Of a DNA stretch of 34,897 nt, positions 24,375 to 32,713 are shown in pieces. Under the pieces are notes generated by a model. That model was given only the letters and a program-made list of their open reading frames with translations, had not been told where the DNA came from and made no database searches. Every line of letters starts with the position of its first letter. Positions within the stretch are counted from its first letter, which is position 1. Made by a program: the position numbers and the translations under genes. The DNA comes from Microvirga arabica. GTDB taxonomy: Bacteria > Pseudomonadota > Alphaproteobacteria > Rhizobiales > Beijerinckiaceae. The stretch is from assembly GCF_016811235.1 (NCBI RefSeq), contig NZ_JAFBID010000070.1, positions 1 through 34,897 on the forward strand, written 5' to 3'.

Positions 24375-24579
24375 GCTTGATGACAAATTCCGAGTTTTCA
24401 CCCCTTGCGGACGCCAACTCAATCCCCATATCAGGCTGACCCAGCGGACATTGTTGTGGACTTCGAAACGCGGCGGGCGTCACCGCCCGCTTCGATGAGG
24501 CCGTGTCAGGACGGATGTAATCCGGCATGGCCTGTTCCTGCGCTCGCCTGACGATGCGAGTGCCCGTCTGGACCCGATC
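24375..24579. other. Intergenic region, no gene; contains one GC-rich hairpin
   Basis: No credible reading frame is present. A perfect 7-bp hairpin, GCGGGCG-TCAC-CGCCCGC, occupies 24473-24490 and has no T run after it. It may be a weak terminator for the persulfide dioxygenase-like gene or the 5' part of a structured RNA whose end is at 24653. Confidence 0.5.
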
Positions 24580-24653
24580 AGCCCAGGCCCGTAGCAGGCG
24601 AGGCGAGAGATGCGAAGGCATCCCGCTCGTTCGCCCCGGAGCCTGGGCTTTTT
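24580..24653 (+). terminator. Long branched hairpin ending in a T run (terminator or sRNA 3' end)
   Basis: AGCCCAGGC (24580-24588) pairs with GCCTGGGCT (24641-24649) and is followed by TTTTT. The 52-base loop itself folds: GGCGA with TCGCC, CGAG with CTCG, and GATGC with GCATC. A competing pairing, CTCGCCTG (24543-24550) with CAGGCGAG (24595-24602), lies just upstream. Such nested and mutually exclusive stems are unusual for a plain terminator. Confidence 0.5.
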
Positions 24654-24674
24654 CATGCCTGCCGTCGGCAACCT

Positions 24675-25157
24675 CTACTGCGACTTGCGCGGATCGTCCG
24701 CCGGATTGACATAGGCGATGCCCCAGGGGCCGCGCGTGCTCAGCTGCACCACGGTTTCCTGGTTGATCTGCACGTAGTGCTGGGTGCCCGGCGCCATGGC
24801 GATCACGCCGCCGGCCGCGATAGGCTTCATCTGCGCGGGATCGACGTTGGTTCCCATGCCGATATTGAACTCGCCGCTGATGACGGTGACCACTTCATCG
24901 ACCGGATGGGTGTGAGCCGGGATCTTGTAGTTGGCCGGGAGCTTCAGCCGCATCACGAACACGCCGTCCTTCGCAGGATCCCCGTAGAGAACCGACATCT
25001 GCGCGCCTTTGGGCAGGGACGGAGGTCCATCCTTCCAGGCGACGTCACCGGGATTGGCCATGACATGTTGATGCTGGTGCTGCTGCGCGGTGGCAGGTGT
25101 GAGAACGAAGAGAACAGCCGAAGCGCAAATGGCTGCTTTGAGGGATAAAAGTTGCAT
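24675..25157 (-). CDS. Exported cupin-domain protein
   Basis: A 160-residue protein with a signal peptide (KAAICASAVLFVLTPATAQQ) and a His-rich start to the mature chain (QHQHQHVM). One cupin fold follows. Motif 1 is IPAHTHPVDEVVTVISGEFNIG, with two His and a Glu that could bind metal. Motif 2 is APGTQHYVQI, with the further His. Small molecule or metal substrate is unknown. ATG 25157 has GGGAGG nearby; the in-frame ATG at 25193 is farther from any such site. It converges with the persulfide dioxygenase-like gene. Confidence 0.82.
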   Translation of the reverse strand: MQLLSLKAAICASAVLFVLTPATAQQHQHQHVMANPGDVAWKDGPPSLPKGAQMSVLYGDPAKDGVFVMRLKLPANYKIPAHTHPVDEVVTVISGEFNIGMGTNVDPAQMKPIAAGGVIAMAPGTQHYVQINQETVVQLSTRGPWGIAYVNPADDPRKSQ

Positions 25158-25369
25158 CGCGACCTCCCGAATAGGGTGATGTGGCGGACGCATACACAGC
25201 GGTCAGGAAGGAAAATCTGCCGCTCGCGAAAGGCTCTGCCTCTTGAGATCGGTTGTCAAGAATATGCGCCGCGGCTCCGCAATCGGCGGCATCTTCGCAC
25301 GGGCAGTTCACCTCGACGAGCCTTGCAGCTACAGACGTGCAAGCGATTCCCACGAGGCTGCCCATTCAA

Positions 25370-26116
25370 ATGTCCACCTGGCGAGACGAGAAGAACCAGA
25401 AGGCCCGTGCGCGGCTCGAGAAGCGCCTCTCGGCTCTCTTCCCGCCCTGTGTGCTCGCCCATGCGCTGCGGCAGCCGCTGATCCCCCCGACCCAGCGCCG
25501 GGCGGTGGAATCCTACTGGCGGCACCGGCCGCTCCTGGCCGACCGGCTAGCGCGGGCGCTTGCAGCCAGGACCGGACAGCCCGCCGGCTGGCAGTGGAGG
25601 CTCGGATCCGACAAGGAGACCGGCCTGCCGCTCACGTTCCGCATGCCGCCGGCGCCCTACCGGGAGGCGGCCTACGCCCGCGGGCCTGGGCATTGCTGCG
25701 TGTGCGGGCAGCCGGTGTATCGGCTCGGATGGCACAGCGATCTCTGGGATGACGGCAAGCCGAACCGGAACGCCACTTGGCACGCAGCCTGTGTGGTGGC
25801 CTGGCAGCTCTGGACGGCTCCGCCCGACCACCTGAAGGCCTTAAAGCTGCGCCAGAAGCGCAAATGCGCCACCACCGGCCGCCGCCTGCTCAAGACCGCC
25901 GAGGTGGACCATCGCGTTCCGCTTTTCGCCGTCTGGTCCGATCACCGCACGAAGCCCTGGCCGGATCTGCTGGCATTCTGGGGTGCGCCCAATCTCCAGG
26001 TGATCAACAAGGGAGCGCACCTGGAGAAATGCGCCGACGAGGCGGCCGAGCGGGCGACTCGCCGATCCGCTCTCGTGTCCGAACCTGGGAGCGGAGCCGG
26101 GGAGAGCGGGTTGTAA
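25370..26116 (+). CDS. HNH-nuclease-like protein
   Basis: A 248-residue protein with features of an HNH endonuclease. A putative zinc cluster is formed by CCVCG (C109-C112) and TWHAAC (H138, C141). The HNH core reads KTAEVDHRVPLF (D170, H171), then GAPNLQVINKGAHLEK (N198, H207). The first 90 residues are basic and helical, rich in Arg, and could bind DNA. The closeness to HNH in order and spacing is good, but enzymatic activity is inferred. ATG 25370 is chosen over the upstream ATG at 25253, whose extra residues look unstructured. No methylase or phage gene is adjacent. Confidence 0.7.
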   Translation: MSTWRDEKNQKARARLEKRLSALFPPCVLAHALRQPLIPPTQRRAVESYWRHRPLLADRLARALAARTGQPAGWQWRLGSDKETGLPLTFRMPPAPYREAAYARGPGHCCVCGQPVYRLGWHSDLWDDGKPNRNATWHAACVVAWQLWTAPPDHLKALKLRQKRKCATTGRRLLKTAEVDHRVPLFAVWSDHRTKPWPDLLAFWGAPNLQVINKGAHLEKCADEAAERATRRSALVSEPGSGAGESGL

Positions 26117-26124
26117 AGATCGCC

Positions 26125-26958
26125 TCACGATGGGGTGGAGGCCCGGCTGGCGAACGGCGAACCTCGAAGAAAGTCGAGCAGATCGAACACGAAATCCTCC
26201 GGCGCCTCCCAGTGCGGATCATGCCCTAAATCGGGGCTGAGCTTGAGTTTCGCGCCAGGGAGGCGGGAGGCGAGTTGCTGCTGCTCGGCCTGCGAGAAGA
26301 CGCTGTCCCGTTCTCCTCCGAGGATCAGCACGGGACAGCGGATGCGAGCGAGATCCGCCGCGGGATCGGCTCTGAGGAGGCCTGACAGCGCGGCCTTCCA
26401 TATGCGCGCCGGAAGCTTCAGACTTTCGGCCACGATCCGCTCGAAGAATTCCGCAGGCACGGGACGGCAGATCGTGCTGGCCTGAAAGGCGCGGACGAAA
26501 TCCTCCCCGACCGGATCCGCCAGCGCCTCGACCTCGCGCATCAGATCCTGCGTGACCTCGTTCTGTGCCGTCACGGCCGAGCCGACGAGGACCAGATGCT
26601 CGACACGCTCGGCGTGCCGGGCAGCAATCGAGCGGGCAACGAAGCTCCCCATCGAATGGCCCACCACGACGGCCCTTTCGATGTCGAGACGATCCAGGAG
26701 GCGCAGAGCATCCCCGGCGAAATCGGCCGGCGCGTAGCTTCCATCGGGCCGGTCGGATTCCCCATGCCCGCGCTGGTCAGGCACGATCACGTGCCAATCC
26801 TTCGGGAGCAGCGGGAGGATGCGGCTGTAGGAGAACCAGGAGTCGGAATAGCCGTGCAGCATCAGCACGGCAGGGCCGTTCCGCAGACCCTGTTCGGCCA
26901 CGTGCAGCCCAAGGCCGGATGGAAGACGATGCTTCGCGAAGCGCAGCTCGTTCGACAT
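26125..26958 (-). CDS. Alpha/beta-fold hydrolase
   Basis: A 277-residue serine hydrolase. The oxyanion region is LMLHGYSDSWFSY (35-47), the nucleophile elbow VVGHSMGS puts Ser at 102, the acid is likely Asp in GGERDSVF, and the base is the His in DLGHDPHWEAPE. The 'HGYSDSW' and 'DQRGHGESDRP' blocks place it with epoxide-hydrolase/haloperoxidase-like members, but the substrate is not predictable. No signal peptide. No clear Shine-Dalgarno precedes the ATG. It is convergent with the HNH-like gene, with 8 bases between stops. Confidence 0.85.
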   Translation of the reverse strand: MSNELRFAKHRLPSGLGLHVAEQGLRNGPAVLMLHGYSDSWFSYSRILPLLPKDWHVIVPDQRGHGESDRPDGSYAPADFAGDALRLLDRLDIERAVVVGHSMGSFVARSIAARHAERVEHLVLVGSAVTAQNEVTQDLMREVEALADPVGEDFVRAFQASTICRPVPAEFFERIVAESLKLPARIWKAALSGLLRADPAADLARIRCPVLILGGERDSVFSQAEQQQLASRLPGAKLKLSPDLGHDPHWEAPEDFVFDLLDFLRGSPFASRASTPS

Positions 26959-27029
26959 GCGTCAATTGTACCGCCGAAGCGGCCGGCACGGCAATGGCGA
27001 TGCCAGCCTTGAGGAGCCCGTGCCGTGTT

Positions 27030-28528
27030 TCACCGGGCGAGGACGACCGCGGCCTCCTTCGTGGTGCTGACGGCTTGCGACACGCGGCCGACCGCCGATG
27101 AGATCGCCCCGATGTTGTTGGAGATGCGCGCCACGGAGTGAGCGGCGCCCTGCATGTTCGACGACATCTCCTGCGTCACCGCGCTCTGCTGCTCCACCGC
27201 TGTTGCCACGCTGATCACGTGGTCGCGCATGGTCTCCACCGACCCTGGATCTTCGCCAACGCCTCGACGACGCCGCTGGACACGTTCTGAACCGCGTCGA
27301 TCTCCGTGGTGATCTGCTCGGTGGCGCGGGCCGCCTGAGCGGCCAGGTTCTTGACCTCCGTCGCCACGACGGCGAAGCCCCGGCCGGCTTCACCCGCGCG
27401 GGCCGCCTCGATGGTGGCGTTGAGGGCCAGCAGGTTGATCTGCCCGGCGATGTTCTGGATCAGGCCCACGATGCCGCCCATGGCCGCGGTGGCGGCCGAC
27501 AGCTTGTCGGTGAACTCGCTCGCGCTCCTGGCCTCGTTGAAGGCCGTCTCGGTGGCCGCCCGGGAGTTCGTCATGCTCTGGGAAATCTCGGCCACGGAGG
27601 CCGCCAGTTCCTCGGCCGCGGAGGCCATCATCTGCACGTTGCTGGATGTGCTGGTGACCGCTGCCGTGGCCTCCTGCGCCTCATGATCCGAATGGTCGAG
27701 AGCCGCATCGATGTCCCCGAAACTCCTGTCGATGATCTGGCGCAGGTGGCCCAGCAGGTTGACCTGCTGGGTTACGTCGGTGGCGAACTTGACGACCTTG
27801 TAAGGACATCCGCACGCATCGAGGATCGGGTTGTAGCTGGCCTCGATCCAGATCTCCCGGCCACCCTTGCCGAACCGCCGGTACTGGCCCGCCTGGTACT
27901 CGCCCGCTTTGAGCTTGCGCCAGAACTCCTGATACTCGCCGCCGCCGCGCAGGGCCGGATCGACGAACATGCTGTGATGCCGGCCTCTGATCTCGTCGAG
28001 CACGTAGCCCACGGCTGCGAGGAAGTTGTCGTTGGCTTCGAGAATGTTGCCGTCGAGATCGAAGGCGATCACGGCCTGCGACTTGCGGATCGCCTCCACC
28101 TGGCCCCTCATCTCCGCCTGCTCCTGCATCTGGCGGGTGATGTCCGTGGCGAACTTGACGATCTTGAATGGCTTTCCGTCCCGGCCGAGAAGCGGGTTGT
28201 AGCTCGCCTCGATCCAGATCTCGCGCCCGCCTTTACCGAAGCGCCTGTAGCGGGCGGCCTGATACTCGCCCTCGCGCCGGCTCCGCCAAAACGCGGCATA
28301 TTCGGCGCTGGTGCGGAAATTGGAATCGACGAACAGGCCGTGATGCCTTCCCCGGATCTCGTCGAGTGTGTAGCCCACCGTGTCGAGGAAGTTGCGGTTG
28401 GCGTTCAGGATGTTGCCCTCAAGATCGAACTCGATGATGGCCTGCGATCGGTCGAGGGCGGCGAGTCTGGCTCCGACATCGGCGTTGGTCTGCGAGAAGA
28501 GAGAAAGCGTGAAACCTCGGCTTGACAT
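27030..28528 (-). pseudogene. Soluble methyl-accepting chemotaxis protein with two PAS domains, interrupted by a frameshift
   Basis: Read with one inserted base, this is a chemoreceptor of about 499 residues without transmembrane helices. Residues about 20-140 and 145-262 are two PAS/PAC units, each with the block RFGKGGREIWIEASYNP. The remainder is an MCP signalling domain with the hairpin tip AGQINLLALNATIEAARAGEAGRGFAVVATEVKNLA. The frame from 28528 stops early at 27215. The missing C-terminal part (VETMRDHVISVATAVEQQ to VVLAR) continues in another frame from 27239 to 27030. The break lies at 27238-27245, where one base seems lost after CAGGG. Since the tip precedes the break, a shortened protein might still signal. 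A sequencing error is possible. A soluble double-PAS receptor would sense a cytoplasmic redox or energy signal. Confidence 0.85.
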
Positions 28529-29220
28529 TCGGAGCGGCTGAAACAGCTAAGTCCAATTGCACTTCTGACGAAGTGTCGCCGTATCACCATGAAAATTCAG
28601 TAAATACTTGGCTCCCTTACGTCATCGGCCAATCTTATCATTCGGCATCAGGAGTTCTTTGCTTGCAGCCAGCACCTCGTGGCCCGCAGCGTGATCTGCG
28701 AGCCTGAAGGTTGTCGAGGGGGGCGCGTGGGGCAGCCCGGTTCGATGGTGTGAGTGAATGGAAGAGCCAGACTGCCTCTTCGCGCACGGTTTGTATCAGC
28801 GGACCTGGTCAGAGCCAGGATCGGCACCCGCCATTCCAGGGGTGTGAACCCTGCGGCGGGACCGTGCCTGCTCCCACACTGGGACGCCTCGCGAGCGCGC
28901 CCCTTGAAAGGAACAAATCTACGCAACTTTATAGCCAAGGTTTGACGGGCTATCAAGAACAAAAATGGAACATTAGCTCGCCCTCTTACCGCGTTATGGC
29001 CGGGACAAGCCAATGGATGCTGCAGAGGCGGGCAGAGCTCATGACGGGTTACATTTCATGCACGAGAGGAAACACCAACCCGTCAGCGGTGATCCTGCGG
29101 TTGAACGGAGCGCACCCTTTGCGGCCGCAGCAAAAGCCAAGGGGATAAAAAACGGGCGGCTCTTGCCGGGCCGCGTCTTGCTTGGTTTAAATAATACAAC
29201 CAACAGTAGAGGGTGGGCCG
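28529..29220. other. 690-bp intergenic region without a supported gene
   Basis: The first 120 bases are relatively AT-rich and should contain the chemoreceptor promoter. Positions 28700-28920 are GC-rich and include a small hairpin CCTGG-TCAGAG-CCAGG. Overlapping reading frames exist on both strands but are Arg/Pro-rich, lack good ribosome-binding sites and show no protein-like pattern. The last 40 bases are AT-rich (TTTAAATAATAC) and probably hold the DUF2235 gene promoter. The GC-rich core looks like non-coding or repeated DNA (see findings). Confidence 0.55.
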
Positions 29221-30597
29221 ATGGCGGGCAAGAACATTCTCATTTTCTCCGATGGCACCGGCCAGGCTGGCGGGCTGCTGCCGGACGAGCGCCGTAGCAA
29301 CATCTATAAGCTGTTCAGGGCCACGCGGATTGGGCCCGATTCCTCCATCGATCCTTCCGAACAACTGGCGTTTTACGATCCTGGTCTCGGCACGCAGGCG
29401 CTCGGGTCCACAACCCCGGTCCGCATTTGGCGATGGGTCTACAACAAGGTGAGCCAGGCGATGGGCCTGGGGCTGACCGCCAACATCATCGACTGCTACG
29501 CAGCCATCCTGACCCTGTGGGAGCCGGGGGATCGCATCTATCTGTTCGGCTTCAGCCGCGGTGCCTACACGGTGCGGTGTCTCGGTGCCGTGCTTGGCCT
29601 CTGCGGTGTGCCGACTACCATGAAGGACGGCACGCCCCTGCGGCGCGATCCGAAAAGCACGCGCGCCATTGCGGACGAGGCGGTCAAGACAATCTACCAG
29701 CACGTGAGTTCCCCGAAGGACGAGGCTTATCTCGATCAGAGGAGGGCCCTTGCCGCGCGCTTCCGGGCGCAGCACGGCTCGGATGCTGCCGGCAAGGCCA
29801 ACGCCATTCCCTATTTCATCGGCGTGTTTGACACGGTCGCGGCCCTGGGCAGCTACGGCCTCATGGCGCTGCTGGGCCTTGGTGCCATTGCGGTCATGGC
29901 GGCGATTGCGGGGCTCCTGTCGCTGCTGGCCTCCACGTTCTGGGTCTGGTCCGGGCTCCTTGCGGCCGCAGCTTTATTTCTCGCCGTGGCGGGCTTTCTC
30001 AGAACTTACGTGAAATACGCCGTCGGTCTTGAGGGCTACACGTTCTGGGAGACGCTGCACGTCACCCATCTCAAGATGAAGTTCTACGACAACCAGCTCA
30101 ATCCGGATGTGCTCTACGCCAAGCACGCCCTGTCCATCGATGAAAACAGGGCCGATTTCGCGCGCGTACCCTGGACCAACGAGGACATGGACAACGAGGG
30201 CGGGCGTTTCGAGCAGGTCTGGTTTGCGGGCAACCACTCGGATGTGGGCGGCAGCTATCCGGAGAACGAATCCCGCCTGTCCGACATCGCGCTGCAATGG
30301 ATGGTTGAGGCCGCGCAGGCCGTGCCCCACGGCATCAGGATCGACCCCGATGTGCTCCAGCTCTACCCGTCCTCGGCCGGGCCGCAGCACGACGAATGCA
30401 AGACCGGCCGCTTCGGCCATTTCTGGGAGAAGGGGCGTCGGGATGTGCCCGAAGACGCGGTGCTCCATCCGTCCGTCAAGGAGCGGTTCGAACACGGCTT
30501 CGTGCTTCACTACGACGAGATGAAGCCGTACCGCCCGGAAAACCTGCGCCGCCACCAGGACGTGAGGCACTACTACGACCGCCCGGTCGCCGTGTAG
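29221..30597 (+). CDS. DUF2235 hydrolase with internal membrane segments
   Basis: A 458-residue protein of the DUF2235 (alpha/beta hydrolase-like) family, some members of which are phospholipase effectors of type VI secretion (Tle group). The N-terminus ILIFSDGTGQ matches the family start. The nucleophile motif is GFSRGAYTVR with Ser112. The later AGNHSDVGGSYPE supplies the His (H339) and Asp. Between them, residues about 215-260 form two strongly hydrophobic helices (LMALLGLGAIAVMAAIAGLLSLLA and VWSGLLAAAALFLAVAGFL), so the protein is likely membrane-associated. No VgrG, Hcp or immunity gene is near, so an effector role is not supported here. AGAGGGTGGG precedes the ATG. Confidence 0.85.
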   Translation: MAGKNILIFSDGTGQAGGLLPDERRSNIYKLFRATRIGPDSSIDPSEQLAFYDPGLGTQALGSTTPVRIWRWVYNKVSQAMGLGLTANIIDCYAAILTLWEPGDRIYLFGFSRGAYTVRCLGAVLGLCGVPTTMKDGTPLRRDPKSTRAIADEAVKTIYQHVSSPKDEAYLDQRRALAARFRAQHGSDAAGKANAIPYFIGVFDTVAALGSYGLMALLGLGAIAVMAAIAGLLSLLASTFWVWSGLLAAAALFLAVAGFLRTYVKYAVGLEGYTFWETLHVTHLKMKFYDNQLNPDVLYAKHALSIDENRADFARVPWTNEDMDNEGGRFEQVWFAGNHSDVGGSYPENESRLSDIALQWMVEAAQAVPHGIRIDPDVLQLYPSSAGPQHDECKTGRFGHFWEKGRRDVPEDAVLHPSVKERFEHGFVLHYDEMKPYRPENLRRHQDVRHYYDRPVAV

Positions 30598-30605
30598 CCT
30601 TCACT

Positions 30606-30638
30606 GGGTCATGGCCGCATGCATTGCGGCCATGACCC
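30606..30638. terminator. Perfect 14-bp inverted repeat after the DUF2235 gene
   Basis: GGGTCATGGCCGCA (30606-30619) and TGCGGCCATGACCC (30625-30638) flank a 5-base TGCAT loop, eight bases after the stop. There is no T run on either side, so it may act as a transcript-end stabiliser or Rho-assisted terminator. Confidence 0.6.
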
Positions 30639-31045
30639 GGTGTGCAGGAAGTGCCATCCACCGCGCGGTCGGCGTCTCGCCCAGAAGATTCCGTTCTGGC
30701 CGCCCCCTGAGTGGCGAGGAGGGTCGCATCGGGTGAGGTAGGGCAGATCCCGAATCCCTTCTTCAGGACCGCCCGGCAGCAGCTCAGACCATAGGAGCAG
30801 AATCTTCGGAGCGCCGTCGAGTCGGAGTTGTGTTTCGCCCCCGAGGGTTCCGTTCATTCCATGGTCACCATGTTGTAACTTGTGCTCCTGACCCTCCTCA
30901 GCTTAGCCTTGCCGCTGCTGGGGAGATGCGGAAGACGGGGAAGCCCCACCATCACGGTTCTGAAGTGCGTCAGTGCAGACGGGATCAGGTCCCGGTCCGG
31001 CGACGAGCTTCGATGACGTAGCCGGACGGGGACAAGGAGGGAGCC
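30639..31045. other. 400-bp intergenic region without a supported gene
   Basis: No credible coding frame. Short minus-strand frames are Arg/Gly/Pro-rich and unconvincing. A partial inverted repeat, TCCGGC with GCCGGA (about 30998-31024), lies shortly before the ribosome-binding site of the next gene. Confidence 0.5.
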
Positions 31046-31753
31046 TTGGGCCTCGGTAACGACACGCCTGAGTCGGGAGCGGTGCCTCCGGGTGCAGGGC
31101 AGCAGCCTTCGCCCCCTGCGCTGCCGTTCGCCGGGTTCGGGCCATTTCGATTGTTCCCCGCCGAACGGCGTCTGGTCAGGGACGGAGAAACAATTCCGCT
31201 GGGGGGCAGAGCCCTGGACATCCTCATCGTGCTGGTCGGCAATGCCGGGAGGGTGGTGACCCGGCAAGAGCTCATGGCTCAGGTCTGGCAGGAGGTCACG
31301 GTCGACGAGAGCAGCTTGCGGTCGCACATCGCTGCCCTCAGGAGGGCGCTCGGGGACGGGGCCGATGGCGTGCGTTACATCGTCAACGTCGCTGGCCATG
31401 GCCATAACCCGAGCCGCCACTGCGACGGCATCCATGCGTTCGCTCTGGTGTTCGACAAGCCGCTTGATTGGACGGCATTCGGCATTTGGCTGACCATGCT
31501 GCTCAATCGCCACGGGACAGCGGTCCTGCGCGTCAAGGGCATCCTCAACGTTGCGGGTTCGCCCGCGCCCGTGGCCGTCCATGGCGTGCAGCATTTGGTC
31601 CACCCTCCCGTGCACATGGCGGTATGGCCGGACGAGGACCGCCGCTCGCGCCTCGTCCTCATCGTCGACGGTCTCGATCGTGCTCTGATCGAACGTTCCC
31701 TGTCTGCCTTCCTGCAATCACATGGGTCGCTGGACGTGATGACGCGTGCATGA
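31046..31753 (+). CDS. Chimeric protein: OmpR/CadC-type winged helix joined to a CobW C-terminal domain
   Basis: A 235-residue protein starting at TTG, with a strong AAGGAGG five bases upstream. Residues about 29-116 are a winged-helix DNA-binding domain of OmpR/PhoB C-terminal type: FGPFRLFPAERRLVRDG, the recognition region TVDESSLRSHIAALRRALGD and the wing GVRYIVNVAG. Then, from GHGHNPSRHCDGIHAFAL to about 222, it matches the C-terminal domain of CobW/COG0523 metal chaperone GTPases: DKPLDWTAFGIWLTMLLNRHG, LRVKGILNV, VHGVQHLVHPPVHMAVWPDEDRRSR. The CobW GTPase domain with its Walker motifs is absent. The junction lies near 31385-31410, in the His-rich linker. This looks like an in-frame deletion fusion of two genes; whether it makes a working regulator is unknown. 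Confidence 0.82.
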   Translation: MGLGNDTPESGAVPPGAGQQPSPPALPFAGFGPFRLFPAERRLVRDGETIPLGGRALDILIVLVGNAGRVVTRQELMAQVWQEVTVDESSLRSHIAALRRALGDGADGVRYIVNVAGHGHNPSRHCDGIHAFALVFDKPLDWTAFGIWLTMLLNRHGTAVLRVKGILNVAGSPAPVAVHGVQHLVHPPVHMAVWPDEDRRSRLVLIVDGLDRALIERSLSAFLQSHGSLDVMTRA

Positions 31754-31947
31754 CCGAAGCCGGTGTCCTGAAGAGCACCTGCGCGCGACTTCTCGACCTC
31801 ATGCGCGGATGCTCGCATGGACACCTCCGCCGAACGTGAGTCAGAGCCGGACGATGCATCTCGTCCGGCTGTGCGCCAGCGTAATGGCTCTCGTATGTAG
31901 GCGAGCGTGGATCGGGGCCATAAACCCGTCTTGGCCCCTGCACTTAC

Positions 31948-32646
31948 CTAAGATAGTACCTGCTCAACCCACGCTGGGACGGCCTCGCTCGCTGGACCAT
32001 ACCGTCCCTCATCGAACTGTCTGGCGTTGTCGGAGGGCTCCAGATTGATCTCACAGGTGCGGATGCCATGGCCCCGTGCCTCCGACACGAACCCGGCAGC
32101 CGGATAGACCGAGCCCGAGGTGCCGATGGCAACAAACAGGTCTGCCTCCAGGAGGGCATCATAGATTGCATTCATCTCCATAGGCATCTCGCCGAACCAG
32201 ACCACGTGAGGTCTCAATTCTCCTGAACGGCGGCAGGACGGGCAGGGGACCTCGACGCTCAAATCCTCATGCCATGTCATCGTTCCACCGCAGGCGGTGC
32301 AACGGGCCTTGAGCAGTTCGCCGTGCATATGGAAGACCCGCTGCGAGCCCGCCCGCTCGTGAAGGTCGTCGATGTTCTGGGTACACAGAAACAGGCTACC
32401 GCCGCGCTCGGCTAGACCGCCCTCCAAGCGGGCAAGCGCCCGGTGAGCGGCGTTGGGCTCTGCTGACAGGAGGTTCTGGCGGCGCATGTTGTAGAAGGCA
32501 TGCACCTCGTCCGGATTGTGAGCAAATGCCTCTGGCGTAGCGAGCTTCATCGGATCAAAGCGGGACCACAGCCCATCCTTGTCCCGGAAGGTGCCCAAGC
32601 CACTCTCGGCCGACACGCCAGCCCCCGTCAGCACGAAGATGTTCAT
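31948..32646 (-). CDS. cobB: Sir2-family NAD-dependent protein deacylase (class III)
   Basis: A 232-residue sirtuin that removes acyl groups from lysines using NAD. NAD-binding motifs are GAGVSAESGLGTFR (8-21) and TQNIDDLH (89-96), with catalytic His108 in FHMHGE. Zinc ligands are C116, C119, C135 and C138. Y52 and R55 (FYNMRR) form the YxxR pair that marks class III enzymes, which prefer succinyl and malonyl groups over acetyl. ATG 32646 is chosen because GGGAGGAG lies just before it and the NAD fold starts at once; the in-frame ATG at 32700 is not needed. A GNAT gene lies upstream on the same strand. Confidence 0.93.
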   Translation of the reverse strand: MNIFVLTGAGVSAESGLGTFRDKDGLWSRFDPMKLATPEAFAHNPDEVHAFYNMRRQNLLSAEPNAAHRALARLEGGLAERGGSLFLCTQNIDDLHERAGSQRVFHMHGELLKARCTACGGTMTWHEDLSVEVPCPSCRRSGELRPHVVWFGEMPMEMNAIYDALLEADLFVAIGTSGSVYPAAGFVSEARGHGIRTCEINLEPSDNARQFDEGRYGPASEAVPAWVEQVLS

Positions 32647-32713
32647 GGCTCCTCCCAGGATCAGTGTAGCGTTGAACTTCGCTGCGTCGGGAGTCAGCAT
32701 TCAAGAGGATTGG

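Noticed and set aside
28648..29013. 121-aa minus-strand frame and overlapping plus-strand frames in the gene-free block
   Set aside because: Arg/Pro-rich, no ribosome-binding site, no protein-like pattern. Described instead as intergenic sequence.
30609..30857. 82-aa minus-strand frame after the DUF2235 gene
   Set aside because: Its end runs through the perfect inverted repeat, and it has no family pattern or start signal.
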